Assembly: GCF_008905045.1 (NCBI RefSeq)
Contig: NZ_VWMY01000024.1
Span: forward strand, 51,113-95,084
From: Streptomyces albicerus
GTDB lineage: Bacteria; Actinomycetota; Actinomycetes; Streptomycetales; Streptomycetaceae
Direction: 5' to 3'
Length of the DNA stretch: 43,972 nt
Shown: positions 15,234 through 24,034 of the stretch, piece by piece
How the letters are laid out: each line of letters opens with the position of its first letter
How positions within the stretch are numbered: position 1 is the first letter of the stretch
Notes under the pieces: model-generated
Told to the model about the DNA's origin: nothing
Database searches by the model: none
The model's input: only the letters and a program-made list of their open reading frames with translations
Made by a program: the position numbers and the translations under genes

Positions 15234-16424
15234 TCATGGCGGACCGGTGCCGTTCAGCCAGAAGGCCCCGTACGCCGCCGACGCCACCGCCACGCCCCCC
15301 AGCACCCACGCCGACCTGGACGTTCGCAGTCGGGCCAGGGCTAGCGCGAGGGGCAGCAGGAGGGGGAAGGCGGGCAGCAGAAGGCGTGGTTTCGAGCCGA
15401 AATAGCTCGACGCGCACAGGGCGAGCGCGGTGACGAGCCCCGCGTACACCAGCAGCGGGAGCGGCTGCCGCTGCCGTACGCAGGTCACGTACAGCCAGAT
15501 CAGCAGGCCGACGCCGATGATCAGCCCGAGCCCGGCCAGGGCCGACGGGAAGGACGTGAACTTGTCGGCGACGAACCGGGCGAAGGCGTAGCCGCCGTCG
15601 AAGCCGTTGCGCCAGCCGGCCTGGACGTCGAGATAGCCCAGCGGGCCCTTGCCGGTGTGGTGGCCGACCCACAGGACGTAGCCGGCGGCGCCGAGGGGCG
15701 CGAGCAGCATGGCCAGGGCGCGCCGCCATCGCTGGGCGCCGTCCTGTGCCGGAACACCCCGCTCCCGTACGAACGAGGCAATGGCCGCCACCCACACGGC
15801 CGCGACCACCGCGGCACCGACCGGGCGGGTCAGGCCGGCCAGTGCGGCGAGCAGGCCCGCCGTCAGCCAGCGGCCGGTCAGGAGCGCGTACAGCGACCAG
15901 GCCGCGAGCGCTGTGAACAGCGACTCGCTGTATGCCATCGACTGCACGATCCCGACGGGCAGGACGGCCCACAGCAGCACCGCGCAGACCCCGGCCCGCC
16001 GCCCGTACACATGGTCCGCGACCGCGAAGATCCCCCAGGCCGCGGCCAGCGAGGCCAGTGTGCTGACCAGGAGGCCCGCGTCCGAGTAGGACAGCGGGGT
16101 GACCGCCGTGACGGCCCGTTCCAGCCAGGGCAGCAGCGGGAAGAACGCCAGGTTCGAGTGCACGTCGCCGTTCGGGAGGCGCACCTCGTAGCCGTAGCCG
16201 AGCTCGGCGACCCGGGTGTACCAGAGCGAGTCCCAGCGGGCCGAGAGCAGCGTGTGCGGGCTCTTGTCCCGCGCGGCGCTCCACACCGCCAGGGCCACCA
16301 GGCCCAGCGCGCGTACGGCCGCGTACCCGAGGAGAGCGGGCGCGGCGCGGCGCCAGGCGGGCCCCGCACGGGTCGGTGCGACGGGCGTTTCAAGATCGGT
16401 CACGGGCTCGATTATCGGGGGCAT
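15234..16424 (-). CDS. PIG-V-like / polyprenol-phosphate mannosyltransferase, membrane
   Basis: 396 aa from the ATG at 16424 (an in-frame start at 16517 would add 31 Arg/Pro-rich residues). It is a multi-pass GT-C glycosyltransferase with ten or so hydrophobic helices. PIG-V/GT-C landmarks are RWDSLWYTRVAELGYGYE (the first-loop WDS/W-Y motif), NLAFFPLLPWL, MAYSESLFT and LAGLTRPVG. Related enzymes transfer mannose from polyprenyl-phosphate-mannose to lipid or protein acceptors on the outer face. The acceptor is unknown. The promoter must lie in the 240-bp gap shared with the divergent MFS exporter. Confidence 0.82.
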   Translation of the reverse strand: MPPIIEPVTDLETPVAPTRAGPAWRRAAPALLGYAAVRALGLVALAVWSAARDKSPHTLLSARWDSLWYTRVAELGYGYEVRLPNGDVHSNLAFFPLLPWLERAVTAVTPLSYSDAGLLVSTLASLAAAWGIFAVADHVYGRRAGVCAVLLWAVLPVGIVQSMAYSESLFTALAAWSLYALLTGRWLTAGLLAALAGLTRPVGAAVVAAVWVAAIASFVRERGVPAQDGAQRWRRALAMLLAPLGAAGYVLWVGHHTGKGPLGYLDVQAGWRNGFDGGYAFARFVADKFTSFPSALAGLGLIIGVGLLIWLYVTCVRQRQPLPLLVYAGLVTALALCASSYFGSKPRLLLPAFPLLLPLALALARLRTSRSAWVLGGVAVASAAYGAFWLNGTGPP

Positions 16425-16664
16425 CCGGAACCGGGGTCCCCGGCGGGGGCGTGCTCGGACAGGGGGGAGCGTGGCGCACGCCACACGTGTCTGAGGGGAA
16501 CGTGAGAGGTCCGCCACCCGTCATCGGCGGGAACTCGCGTACTCTGGCGACTCACTCGCCTTTGTTGCGTGGGCCCGGGACACCGCTCCTCCTGGGCCGC
16601 GACCGCAGGGAGTCCCCACCCAGCGGATCCGCCGAACGCGAGGGAACATCTGGGAGGTACGTAC

Positions 16665-18284
16665 ATGTCCGGGACGACCACGGCCGCTGCGCGTTGCCGT
16701 CGGGAGGCCGGGGCCGGTGCAAACCGCTGGGTCGTCCTCGTCGTCCTCTGCGCCAGCCTGCTGCTGGTCGCCGTCGACGCCACCGTGCTCCATGTCGCGG
16801 TGCCCGCCGTCACCGAGGACCTCACGCCCGGCGCGATAGAGCTGCTCTGGATCGTCGACGTCTACCCGCTCGTCTGCGCCTCGCTGCTGATCCTCTTCGG
16901 CACGCTGGGCGACCGGGTCGGCCGCAGACGGATCCTCCTCCTCGGATACGCGCTCTTCGGCGTCGCCTCCGCCGTCGCCGCCCTCGCCGAGACCGCGCAG
17001 GTCCTCATCCTGGCGCGTGCCCTGCTCGGCGTCGGCGGCGCGATGATCATGCCCGCGACGCTGTCGATCCTGCGGCAGGTCTTCCCCGACCGGCGCGAGC
17101 GGGCGCTCGCGATCGGCGTCTGGAGCGCCGTCGCCGCGGTGGGCGCGGCCGTCGGCCCGCTGCTCGGCGGTTTCCTGCTCGAGCACTTCTGGTGGGGTTC
17201 GGTCTTCCTCATCAACATCCCGCTGATGCTCGTCAGCCTGCCCGTCGGGCGGCTGCTGCTGCCCGAGTCGACCGGCGACGGCGACGGGCCGTGGGACGTC
17301 GTCGGCGCGCTGATGGCCGCGGCCGGGCTCTTCGGCGTCGTGCTCGGCGTGAAGCGGCTCGGCGGCGGAGAGGCCCCGCTGAGCGCCTTCACGGCGGTGC
17401 CGCTGGCCGTGGGCGCCGGGCTGCTCGTCGCGTTCGTACGGCGGCAGCGGCGGCGCCGGCATCCGCTGGTGGATCTGAAGATGTTCTCGCGGCCCGCCTT
17501 CAGCACGTCCGTCGGATGCATCGTGCTCGCGATGCTCGCGCTCGTCGGTCTTGAACTGATCGCCGCGCAGTATCTCCAGCTCGTGCTGAAGCTCTCTCCG
17601 CTGGAGACCGGGCTGCGGCTGCTGCCGCTCACCATCGCCGCCATGGCCGCGGGGCTCGTCGGGGCGAAGATGCTGCACCGGTTCGGGCCGCGGACCATGG
17701 TGTCCGCCGGGTTCTGTCTCACCGCCGCCGCCGTGGTCATGCTGACGGCCATGGGGAGCCACGACAACGCTCCGCTGCTGCTGACCGGTTTCGTGCTGCT
17801 CGGGTTCGGTCTCGAGGTGACGCTCTTCGGGGCGTACGAGTCGATGCTGAGCGAGGCTCCGCAGGAGCAGGCCGGTGGGGCCGCGGCGATCGGGGAGACG
17901 TCGTATCAGCTCGGGGCCGGGATCGGGATCGCGCTTCTCGGCAGCGTGATGAACGCGGCGTACGCGCCTGGGCTCGCTTCCGTGCAGGGGGTGCCTGCTT
18001 CGGACTCCGCTGCGGCGGGGCACTCGTTGGGGGAGGCGTACGAGGTCGCTGCGCGGCTTGGCGGGGGGTCGGGTGAGGCTTTGCGGCATGCGGCTCGGGA
18101 TGCGTTCGTGCATGGGCTGCATGTGACGTTGCTGGTGAGTGCGGGGTTGTTGCTGCTGGGGGCGGTGATGGCTCTGCGGTTGCCTCGGGTGATGGACTGT
18201 GAGGCGGCTGAGGAGGGTGCCGGTGTTGATGTGCCCGCACCTCGGGGGGCTGAGGCTTCACTGCGGGTCGAGTCTGTCGGCTGA
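16665..18284 (+). CDS. MFS drug efflux transporter, DHA2 family (14 TM)
   Basis: 539 aa from the ATG at 16665, preceded by GGGAGG at good spacing. Fourteen hydrophobic segments are visible. DHA2 motifs are the VDATVLHVAVPAV segment (motif D1), LFGTLGDRVGRRR (motif A) and the WSAVAAVGAAVGPLLGG segment (motif C, antiporter signature). QacA/SmvA-like members export cationic dyes, biocides or antibiotics by proton exchange. No TetR gene is adjacent. From about 17870 onwards the coding strand becomes less biased towards C at third positions, and the last ~90 codons look G/T-rich. Confidence 0.9.
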   Translation: MSGTTTAAARCRREAGAGANRWVVLVVLCASLLLVAVDATVLHVAVPAVTEDLTPGAIELLWIVDVYPLVCASLLILFGTLGDRVGRRRILLLGYALFGVASAVAALAETAQVLILARALLGVGGAMIMPATLSILRQVFPDRRERALAIGVWSAVAAVGAAVGPLLGGFLLEHFWWGSVFLINIPLMLVSLPVGRLLLPESTGDGDGPWDVVGALMAAAGLFGVVLGVKRLGGGEAPLSAFTAVPLAVGAGLLVAFVRRQRRRRHPLVDLKMFSRPAFSTSVGCIVLAMLALVGLELIAAQYLQLVLKLSPLETGLRLLPLTIAAMAAGLVGAKMLHRFGPRTMVSAGFCLTAAAVVMLTAMGSHDNAPLLLTGFVLLGFGLEVTLFGAYESMLSEAPQEQAGGAAAIGETSYQLGAGIGIALLGSVMNAAYAPGLASVQGVPASDSAAAGHSLGEAYEVAARLGGGSGEALRHAARDAFVHGLHVTLLVSAGLLLLGAVMALRLPRVMDCEAAEEGAGVDVPAPRGAEASLRVESVG

Positions 18285-18395
18285 CCGTTCGTCGTGGCTC
18301 GGCTTCATGTGTTTCCCGCCCGCACCGCCCGTTGAGCCCGACAGTCCCGTGCGGGTTTCCCGTGAGGCGTCCCGCCGTCGGCGGCCGCGGGCCCG

Positions 18396-18493
18396 TACGG
18401 GGTGAAGCCCCCCGGCCGGCCGCGGAAGCGTACCGGGTGAAGCACCCCGGACCGCCGCGGAAGCGGATCGGGTGAAGCACCCCTGGACGTGCG
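18396..18493. repeat. Three tandem 35-bp repeats with small hairpins
   Basis: The motif GGGTGAAGC recurs at exact 35-base steps (18401, 18436, 18471 for GGTGAAGC). Each unit holds a short stem around the triloop AAG, perfect in the third copy (GGGTG-AAG-CACCC), joined by a CCGCGGAAGCG spacer. It lies between the MFS gene and the acyl-CoA dehydrogenase gene, ending about 70 bases before the latter. Confidence 0.85.
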
Positions 18494-18562
18494 TCACACT
18501 GCGTCGTAACGTCGGACTTTGCCCGTGGTTAACAGTGCTAGTTTTCCGTGCCGGAGGCACTC

Positions 18563-19753
18563 ATGTCCGCTTCCTCGAAGCTGCCGCCCTTCGATCCCGC
18601 CGATCCGCTCGGTGTCGATGACCTGTTGAGCGCCGAGGATCTGGCGATTCGCGACACCGTACGGGCGTGGGCGGCGGACCGGGTGCTGCCGTATGTCGCC
18701 GAGTGGTACGAGAACGGCGAGCTGCCCGGGATCCGGGAGCTGGCGCGGGAGTTGGGGGAGATCGGCGCGCTGGGGATGTCGCTCAGCGGGTACGGGTGTG
18801 CCGGGGCCTCCGCCGTGCAGTACGGGCTTGCCTGTCTGGAGCTCGAAGCCGCCGACTCCGGGATTCGGTCGCTCGTCTCCGTGCAGGGATCGCTCGCGAT
18901 GTACGCCGTCCACCGGTTCGGGAGCGAGGAGCAGAAGCAGGCGTGGCTGCCGCGGATGGCCTCCGGTGAGGTCATCGGGTGCTTCGGGCTGACCGAGCCC
19001 GACCACGGGTCCGATCCCGGAGCCATGCGTACGTACGCCAAGCGGGACGGCGGGGACTGGGTCCTCACCGGGCGGAAGATGTGGATCACCAATGGGTCCG
19101 TGGCGGGTGTGGCCGTCGTCTGGGCGCAGACCGACGACGGGATCCGCGGGTTCGTCGTGCCGACCGAGAGTCCCGGGTTCTCCGCGCCCGAGATCAAGCA
19201 CAAGTGGTCATTGCGCGCGTCCGTCACCAGTGAGCTCGTGCTCGACGAGGTGCGGCTGCCAGGTGATGCGGTGCTGCCCGAGGTCACCGGGCTGAAGGGC
19301 CCGCTCAGCTGTCTGTCCCATGCCAGGTACGGGATCGTGTGGGGCGCGATGGGCGCCGCGCGGGCGAGCTTCGAGGCCGCCGTCGAATACGCGAAGACGC
19401 GCGAGCAGTTCGGGCGGCCCATCGGCGGATTCCAGCTCACCCAGGCCAAGCTCGCCGACATGGCGGTCGAGCTGCACAAGGGGATTCTGCTCGCCCATCA
19501 CCTGGGGCGGCGCATGGACGCGGGACGGCTCCGTCCCGAGCAGGTCAGCTTCGGCAAGCTCAACAACGTACGAGAGGCGATCGACATCTGCCGTACGGCG
19601 CGGACGATTCTCGGTGCCAACGGGATCTCGCTCGAATACCCCGTGATGCGGCACGCCACGAACCTCGAGTCGGTGCTGACCTACGAAGGCACCGTCGAGA
19701 TGCACCAGCTGGTACTGGGCAAGGCGCTCACCGGTCTCGACGCCTTCCGGTAA
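18563..19753 (+). CDS. Acyl-CoA dehydrogenase, glutaryl-CoA dehydrogenase-like
   Basis: 396 aa FAD enzyme. The ATG at 18563 follows GGAGG; a GTG five codons earlier is possible. Landmarks are the CFGLTEPDHGSDPG segment (flavin/substrate), WITNGSVAGVAVVWAQ, the LGANGISLEYPVMRH segment, and the catalytic base in LTYEGTVEMHQLVLG. The order and the YEGT context match the glutaryl-CoA dehydrogenase clade, which oxidises and decarboxylates glutaryl-CoA from lysine/tryptophan breakdown. Other short-chain acyl-CoA substrates cannot be excluded. It stands alone, convergent with the SepF-like gene 53 bp away. Confidence 0.88.
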   Translation: MSASSKLPPFDPADPLGVDDLLSAEDLAIRDTVRAWAADRVLPYVAEWYENGELPGIRELARELGEIGALGMSLSGYGCAGASAVQYGLACLELEAADSGIRSLVSVQGSLAMYAVHRFGSEEQKQAWLPRMASGEVIGCFGLTEPDHGSDPGAMRTYAKRDGGDWVLTGRKMWITNGSVAGVAVVWAQTDDGIRGFVVPTESPGFSAPEIKHKWSLRASVTSELVLDEVRLPGDAVLPEVTGLKGPLSCLSHARYGIVWGAMGAARASFEAAVEYAKTREQFGRPIGGFQLTQAKLADMAVELHKGILLAHHLGRRMDAGRLRPEQVSFGKLNNVREAIDICRTARTILGANGISLEYPVMRHATNLESVLTYEGTVEMHQLVLGKALTGLDAFR

Positions 19754-19806
19754 GGCCGACAGGCCCTGAGGCGGCGCCGAGAGGCGGGGCCGGTGAGCGG
19801 CCCTGC

Positions 19807-20250
19807 TCAGCTCTGGTTGAAGAAACCGTCTGTGCGACGGCTCGCGGGCTCCCCGCTGACGATCTCGGTGTCGGCGGGAGTCAGCAGGAAAACCCGGTTC
19901 GACACACGCTCGATCGAGCCGCGCAGGCCGAAGATCAGGCCGGCCGCGAAGTCGACGACGCGCTTGGCGTCGGCCGGCTCCATGGCCGTGAGGTTCATGA
20001 TGACGGGGACGCCGTCGCGGAAGAGCTCGCCGATGCCACGGGCGTCCCGGAAGCTGTCCGGGGTGACCGTGCCGATCCGGCGGCCCTTCTCCTCGGCCGC
20101 CTCCGACGCCACCTTCACACGCGGGTCCGTGACCCAGGCATCCCCGGTCCCGGTCTCGGACCCTTCGGCGTAATCGTCGTCGTAGTAACGCTCGTCATCG
20201 TTGTCGTCGACGAGGCCAAGCCAGGCACTCGCCTTGCGCACCGATCCCAT
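19807..20250 (-). CDS. sepF: SepF-like cell division protein (paralogue)
   Basis: 147 aa. The N-terminus (MGSVRKASAWLGLVD) resembles the membrane-binding amphipathic helix of SepF, followed by an acidic, Tyr/Asp-rich linker. The C-terminal SepF domain (about 70-138) has VIMNLTAMEPADAKRVVDF and GLIFGLRGSIERVSNRVFLLTP. SepF tethers FtsZ to the membrane. Streptomyces carry the canonical gene in the division cluster plus two SepF-like genes. This one is outside any division cluster, so it is probably one of those paralogues (SflA/SflB class) and the symbol denotes family only. The residues after the domain (SGEPASRRTDGFFNQS) are typical. It is divergent from DUF5685 across 285 bp. Confidence 0.9.
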   Translation of the reverse strand: MGSVRKASAWLGLVDDNDDERYYDDDYAEGSETGTGDAWVTDPRVKVASEAAEEKGRRIGTVTPDSFRDARGIGELFRDGVPVIMNLTAMEPADAKRVVDFAAGLIFGLRGSIERVSNRVFLLTPADTEIVSGEPASRRTDGFFNQS

Positions 20251-20535
20251 GGACGCCTCCTCTCACAGCGGTTTTTCTTGTTTCCGCATCCCCATGGTCG
20301 TCCATGATGCGGATGTCGCGCCAAGGGGATAGACGCCGCGCGGGGGTTTCGTGACGGTACTGGTGCAGAACGAATTCGTCGAGAGCCCGCGTTTCCCAAG
20401 GGTCTTGCCGTACAAGGCTGCTGACTGAGAGTGAAATATGATTGTTCGCGGCGTACGGGTGACGGTCGGAGCGTACGGGTGAACGAGGTGGTCGGTACGA
20501 TGCCGCAGCTGTCGTACAAACCACGGGGGAGCGTC

Positions 20536-21777
20536 ATGTTCGGAATGGTCCGGCCGTGCAGTCACCGGCTGACGGAGAGTCTGAAGGCGCAGTGGATGGC
20601 GCATTTGTGCGGGCTCTGTCTCGCACTGCGCGGCGATCACGGCCAGCTCGCCAGGCTCGTCACCAACTATGACGGGCTGTTGATTTCGGTTCTGACGGAG
20701 GCTCAGGCCGAGCAGACCGCGGGCCTGCGGCGAACCGCGGGACCGTGTGCGCTGCGCGGAATGCGGACCGCGTCCGTCGCACAGGGCGAGGGCGCACGGC
20801 TCGCCGCCGCCGTCTCGTTGGTGCTGGCCTCGGCCAAGGTGCGCGACCACGTCGCCGACGGGGACGGTCTGCTGGCGCGCCGGCCAGTGGCGCTCGCGGC
20901 CCGCCGGGTCGCCACGAGCTGGGACAGGGCGGGCGCCCGTACCGGTTCCGCCGTGGGCTTCGACACCGCGGTGCTGGTCGATGCCGTGGACCGGCAGACC
21001 GGCATCGAGGCGCTCGCGGGCCCCGGGACACCGCTGCTGACGGTGACCGAGCCGACCGAGACCGCCACGGCCGCGGCCTTCGCGTACACCGCGGTTCTCG
21101 CCGGGCGGCCGGGCAACGCCGAGCCGCTCGCCGAGGCAGGCAGGCTCTTCGGACGGCTCGCCCACCTCCTGGACGCCGTGGAGGACAGGGAAGCGGATGC
21201 CGCGGCGGGCGCCTGGAACCCCCTGACGGCCACCGGTACGTCACTGTTGGAGGCCCGGCGGCTCGCCGACGGAGCGTTGCACGGGATCCGGCTCGCGCTG
21301 CGCGAGGTCCGGTTCTCCGATGCCAAGCTGGTGCACATGCTGCTGGTGCACGAGCTGGGGCGGTCGGTGGACCGGGCGTTCGGCACGGTACCGATGTGCT
21401 CGGCCCACCAGCCCGGCCCGTACGGGCAGCCGCAGCAGCCCGGGCCTTACGGTTCGCCGCAGCACGGCGCCCCGAACCCGTACAGCGGGGAGAACCCGTA
21501 TGCAGGCGGCGGGAATCCGTTCGCCGGGGGTGGCGGATCACACGACGGTGGCGGCTTCGGCGGTTCCGGTGGTGGGCCCGCGCCCCAGCCGCCCAAGGGC
21601 CGGCGCGGGTTCTGGGCGGGCTGCGGGATGTTCTGGCTGCTGTGCTGCACCTGCAAGCTGTGCTGCGCCAAGGAGTACGAGGGTCCGTGGTCCCGCAAGA
21701 AGCGCGAGGGCTGCTGCCGCGACTGTGACTGCAACTGCGGCAACTGTGACTGCTGCTGCCCTTGCGACGGTTGCTGA
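20536..21777 (+). CDS. DUF5685 family protein with extreme Cys-rich tail
   Basis: 413 aa from the ATG at 20536, which follows GGGGGAG. The N-terminal DUF5685 part starts MFGMVRPCSHRL and has HLCGLCLALRGDHGQ, including a CGLC pair. A long Ala-rich helical region reaches residue ~300 and ends near VPMCSAHQ. A Gly/Pro/Tyr/Gln-rich, low-complexity region (~300-355) follows. The last ~51 residues, from AGCGMFWLLCC on, contain 17 cysteines arranged as CC, CxC and CxxC groups. The tail looks made to bind metal clusters or to be heavily palmitoylated or disulfide-linked. The function of DUF5685 is not established. An upstream frame extending to 20431 lacks a ribosome site. Confidence 0.88.
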   Translation: MFGMVRPCSHRLTESLKAQWMAHLCGLCLALRGDHGQLARLVTNYDGLLISVLTEAQAEQTAGLRRTAGPCALRGMRTASVAQGEGARLAAAVSLVLASAKVRDHVADGDGLLARRPVALAARRVATSWDRAGARTGSAVGFDTAVLVDAVDRQTGIEALAGPGTPLLTVTEPTETATAAAFAYTAVLAGRPGNAEPLAEAGRLFGRLAHLLDAVEDREADAAAGAWNPLTATGTSLLEARRLADGALHGIRLALREVRFSDAKLVHMLLVHELGRSVDRAFGTVPMCSAHQPGPYGQPQQPGPYGSPQHGAPNPYSGENPYAGGGNPFAGGGGSHDGGGFGGSGGGPAPQPPKGRRGFWAGCGMFWLLCCTCKLCCAKEYEGPWSRKKREGCCRDCDCNCGNCDCCCPCDGC

Positions 21778-21879
21778 ATCCTGTCCAGGTCCTTCGCGGC
21801 GCTTTCCGGACGGAATACACCAGGAAGGCGCTGCGCTCTCCCCTCGGGTTGCCGGATCCCGGGTGGAAGGGCTGATCGC

Positions 21880-22683
21880 ATGACGACGGACGCATCGGGC
21901 ACATCGGACGCATCCGAGGACTGGAAGCGCTGGCACGAGCACCGCACCGAGACGGTGTCCGCGCCGTACGGGCCGCTCGCGCTCAGCGGCACCCACTGGA
22001 TCGAGGACTATGCGGACGGGAGTCTTCCGGACATCCCCGGCCGGTGGGCCGTGCACGGTGACGCGGTCGTGCTGACGGCCGAGGAGGCCGACGGTCTCCT
22101 CGTGGACGGGAAGCCCTTCGCCGGTGAGGTGCGGCTGGCGGCCGACCGGGGCCGGGCCGCCGCCGCCCGTGTCGCGTACGGCGAGCGCCGGTTCGTCGTC
22201 CTCGTGCGCGAAGGGATCTGGGGCGTACGCGACTTCGACCCCGCCTCACCGGCGCGGCGGGCGTTCCGGGGCATCGAGGCCACACCGTACGATCCGCGCT
22301 GGTCGGTGCCGGGACGCTTCACGCCGTACGGGGAGGACCGGACCGTGCGCGTGGCGAACGCCGACGGACGTGAGCGCGGACTCGGGCTCGGCGGTGAACT
22401 CGCCTTCAGGCTGGACGGGCAGGACCTGACGCTTCAGGTGACGGTCCAGGAGGACGGCTCGCTGTGGGCTGTTTTCGGCGATGCCACCAGCGGGCACGGC
22501 AGTTACCGCTTCCGGTTCCTGCGGCCCGCGGCACCCGACGCCGACGGCCGTACGACCGTGGACTTCAACCGGGCCCTCCTGCCGCCGTGCGCATTCGCGG
22601 ACCACTTCATCTGCCCATTCCCGCCGCCGGGGAATACCCTGGGCGCGACGATTGCGGCTGGGGAACGCAATCTGATCCGCTAA
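21880..22683 (+). CDS. DUF1684 domain protein
   Basis: 267 aa, cytoplasmic. The family hallmark is the C-terminal segment TVDFNRALLPPCAFADHFICPFPPPGN, with the N-terminal W-x-x-WH-x-x-R segment (DWKRWHEHRTE) and a central GxWGVRDFDP-type region. Beta-rich throughout. The function of DUF1684 is not established. It follows the DUF5685 gene by about 100 bp on the same strand and could be cotranscribed with it. The ATG at 21880 has GGAAGG nearby. Confidence 0.88.
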   Translation: MTTDASGTSDASEDWKRWHEHRTETVSAPYGPLALSGTHWIEDYADGSLPDIPGRWAVHGDAVVLTAEEADGLLVDGKPFAGEVRLAADRGRAAAARVAYGERRFVVLVREGIWGVRDFDPASPARRAFRGIEATPYDPRWSVPGRFTPYGEDRTVRVANADGRERGLGLGGELAFRLDGQDLTLQVTVQEDGSLWAVFGDATSGHGSYRFRFLRPAAPDADGRTTVDFNRALLPPCAFADHFICPFPPPGNTLGATIAAGERNLIR

Positions 22684-22921
22684 TCCGCACGTAATCTGCA
22701 CATCCACGCCGACGAGATCAACTCCAGCGGGATATACGTAAGTTGAAAGCCGCACGGCCGAAAGGCGCCCTTGCGCCCGTCGGCCGTGGGGCCGAATATT
22801 CCCCCCAGCGCCTTGTCAGGGGCACGGCGTGTTCGGAATCCGGACACCTTCCCTCTGGCGTGCGCCTCACGGGCCCCGACCCCCACGCGGGCCCCCGACT
22901 TCCCTTTGGAGGGAACGAACA

Positions 22922-23833
22922 GTGAGGACCAAGCGCACCACCCCCCGCAGTGGCATAGCGAGACGGACCCGGCTGATCGCCGTGACCACCGGACTCGTGG
23001 CTGCGGCCGCAGTTACCGTTACCGTCCCTTCCGCGAACGCGAGCGACGCATCGACGTTCAGCACGTCCCAGCTGAAGAGCGCCAGCTCTTCGGTGCTCAA
23101 GGCCGATGTGCCGGGCACCGCCTGGGCGACCGACGCCAAGACCGGCAAGGTCGTCGTCACGGTCGACAGCACCGTCTCCAAGGCGGAGATCGCCAAGATC
23201 AAGCAGGCCGCGGGTAGCAACGCCGGCGCCCTGCAGATCAAGCACACCCCGGGCAAGTTCAACAAGCTGATCAAGGGCGGCGACGCCATCTATGCGAGTA
23301 GCTGGCGCTGCTCCCTCGGCTTCAACGTCAAGAACAGCTCGGGAGCCGACTACTTCGTGACCGCCGGTCACTGCACCGACGGCGCGGGCACCTGGTACTC
23401 CAACTCCGGGCGTACCACGGTCCTCGGGCCGACCGCGGGCTCCAGCTTCCCGACGAACGACTACGGTCTCGTCCGGTACACCAACACGAGCATCACCAAG
23501 TCCGGCACCGCGGGCACCGTGGACATCACCCGTGCCGCCACTCCGAGCGTGGGCACGAACGTCATCCGCACCGGTTCCACCACCGGCACCCGCACCGGAC
23601 GCGTCACCGCCCTCAACGCGACCGTCAACTACGGCGGCGGCGACATCGTCTACGGCATGATCCAGACCACGGTCTGCGCCGAGCCCGGTGACTCCGGCGG
23701 CCCGCTCTACGGCAGCAACGGCGTCGCCTACGGTCTGACCTCCGGCGGCAGCGGCAACTGCACCTCCGGTGGCACCACGTTCTTCCAGCCGGTCACCGAG
23801 GCGCTGAGCGCCTACAACGTCAACGTATTCTGA
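22922..23833 (+). CDS. Secreted serine protease, streptogrisin B-like (S1E)
   Basis: 303-aa preproenzyme from the GTG at 22922 (GGAGGG upstream). Signal peptide 1-40 ends SANA; the propeptide is about 41-116, with the alpha-lytic-protease-type fold. The mature chymotrypsin-fold protease begins near IKGGDAIY (117). The catalytic triad is H150 (TAGHC), D180 (NDYGL) and S258 (GDSGG), with paired cysteines at the usual positions. Closely similar in layout to SGPB from memory. It digests extracellular protein after autocatalytic removal of the propeptide. A paralogue lies 2.5 kb downstream. The gene is terminated by a strong hairpin. Confidence 0.93.
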   Translation: MRTKRTTPRSGIARRTRLIAVTTGLVAAAAVTVTVPSANASDASTFSTSQLKSASSSVLKADVPGTAWATDAKTGKVVVTVDSTVSKAEIAKIKQAAGSNAGALQIKHTPGKFNKLIKGGDAIYASSWRCSLGFNVKNSSGADYFVTAGHCTDGAGTWYSNSGRTTVLGPTAGSSFPTNDYGLVRYTNTSITKSGTAGTVDITRAATPSVGTNVIRTGSTTGTRTGRVTALNATVNYGGGDIVYGMIQTTVCAEPGDSGGPLYGSNGVAYGLTSGGSGNCTSGGTTFFQPVTEALSAYNVNVF

Positions 23834-23883
23834 CCGGTACGCGCCAAAGCGACACCCGCGCGACCTGACTGCAGCCAGCAGCA

Positions 23884-23923
23884 GACGAGCCCCCGCACGC
23901 CGTTCGCGGTGCGGGGGCTCGTC
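23884..23923. terminator. Hairpin terminator after the first protease gene
   Basis: A 15-bp perfect stem (GACGAGCCCCCGCAC and complement) with a 10-base loop, 50 bases after the protease stop. It also faces the end of the convergent alpha/beta hydrolase gene. Confidence 0.85.
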
Positions 23924-24034
23924 CTTGGCCGTGGGGGAACGACCATGGGCATGAGAAAGACCGCGGGAACAGGGAAGCGGCTTCCGGCCTGCGTCGCCAC
24001 GCCCGGAGCCTGCCGGGTCATGCCCCGGCCCGGG

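Noticed and set aside
22813..22835. TTGTCAGGGG before the first protease as another PafBC-type promoter
   Set aside because: One key base differs from TTGTCAGTGG and there is no -10-like element at the right distance.
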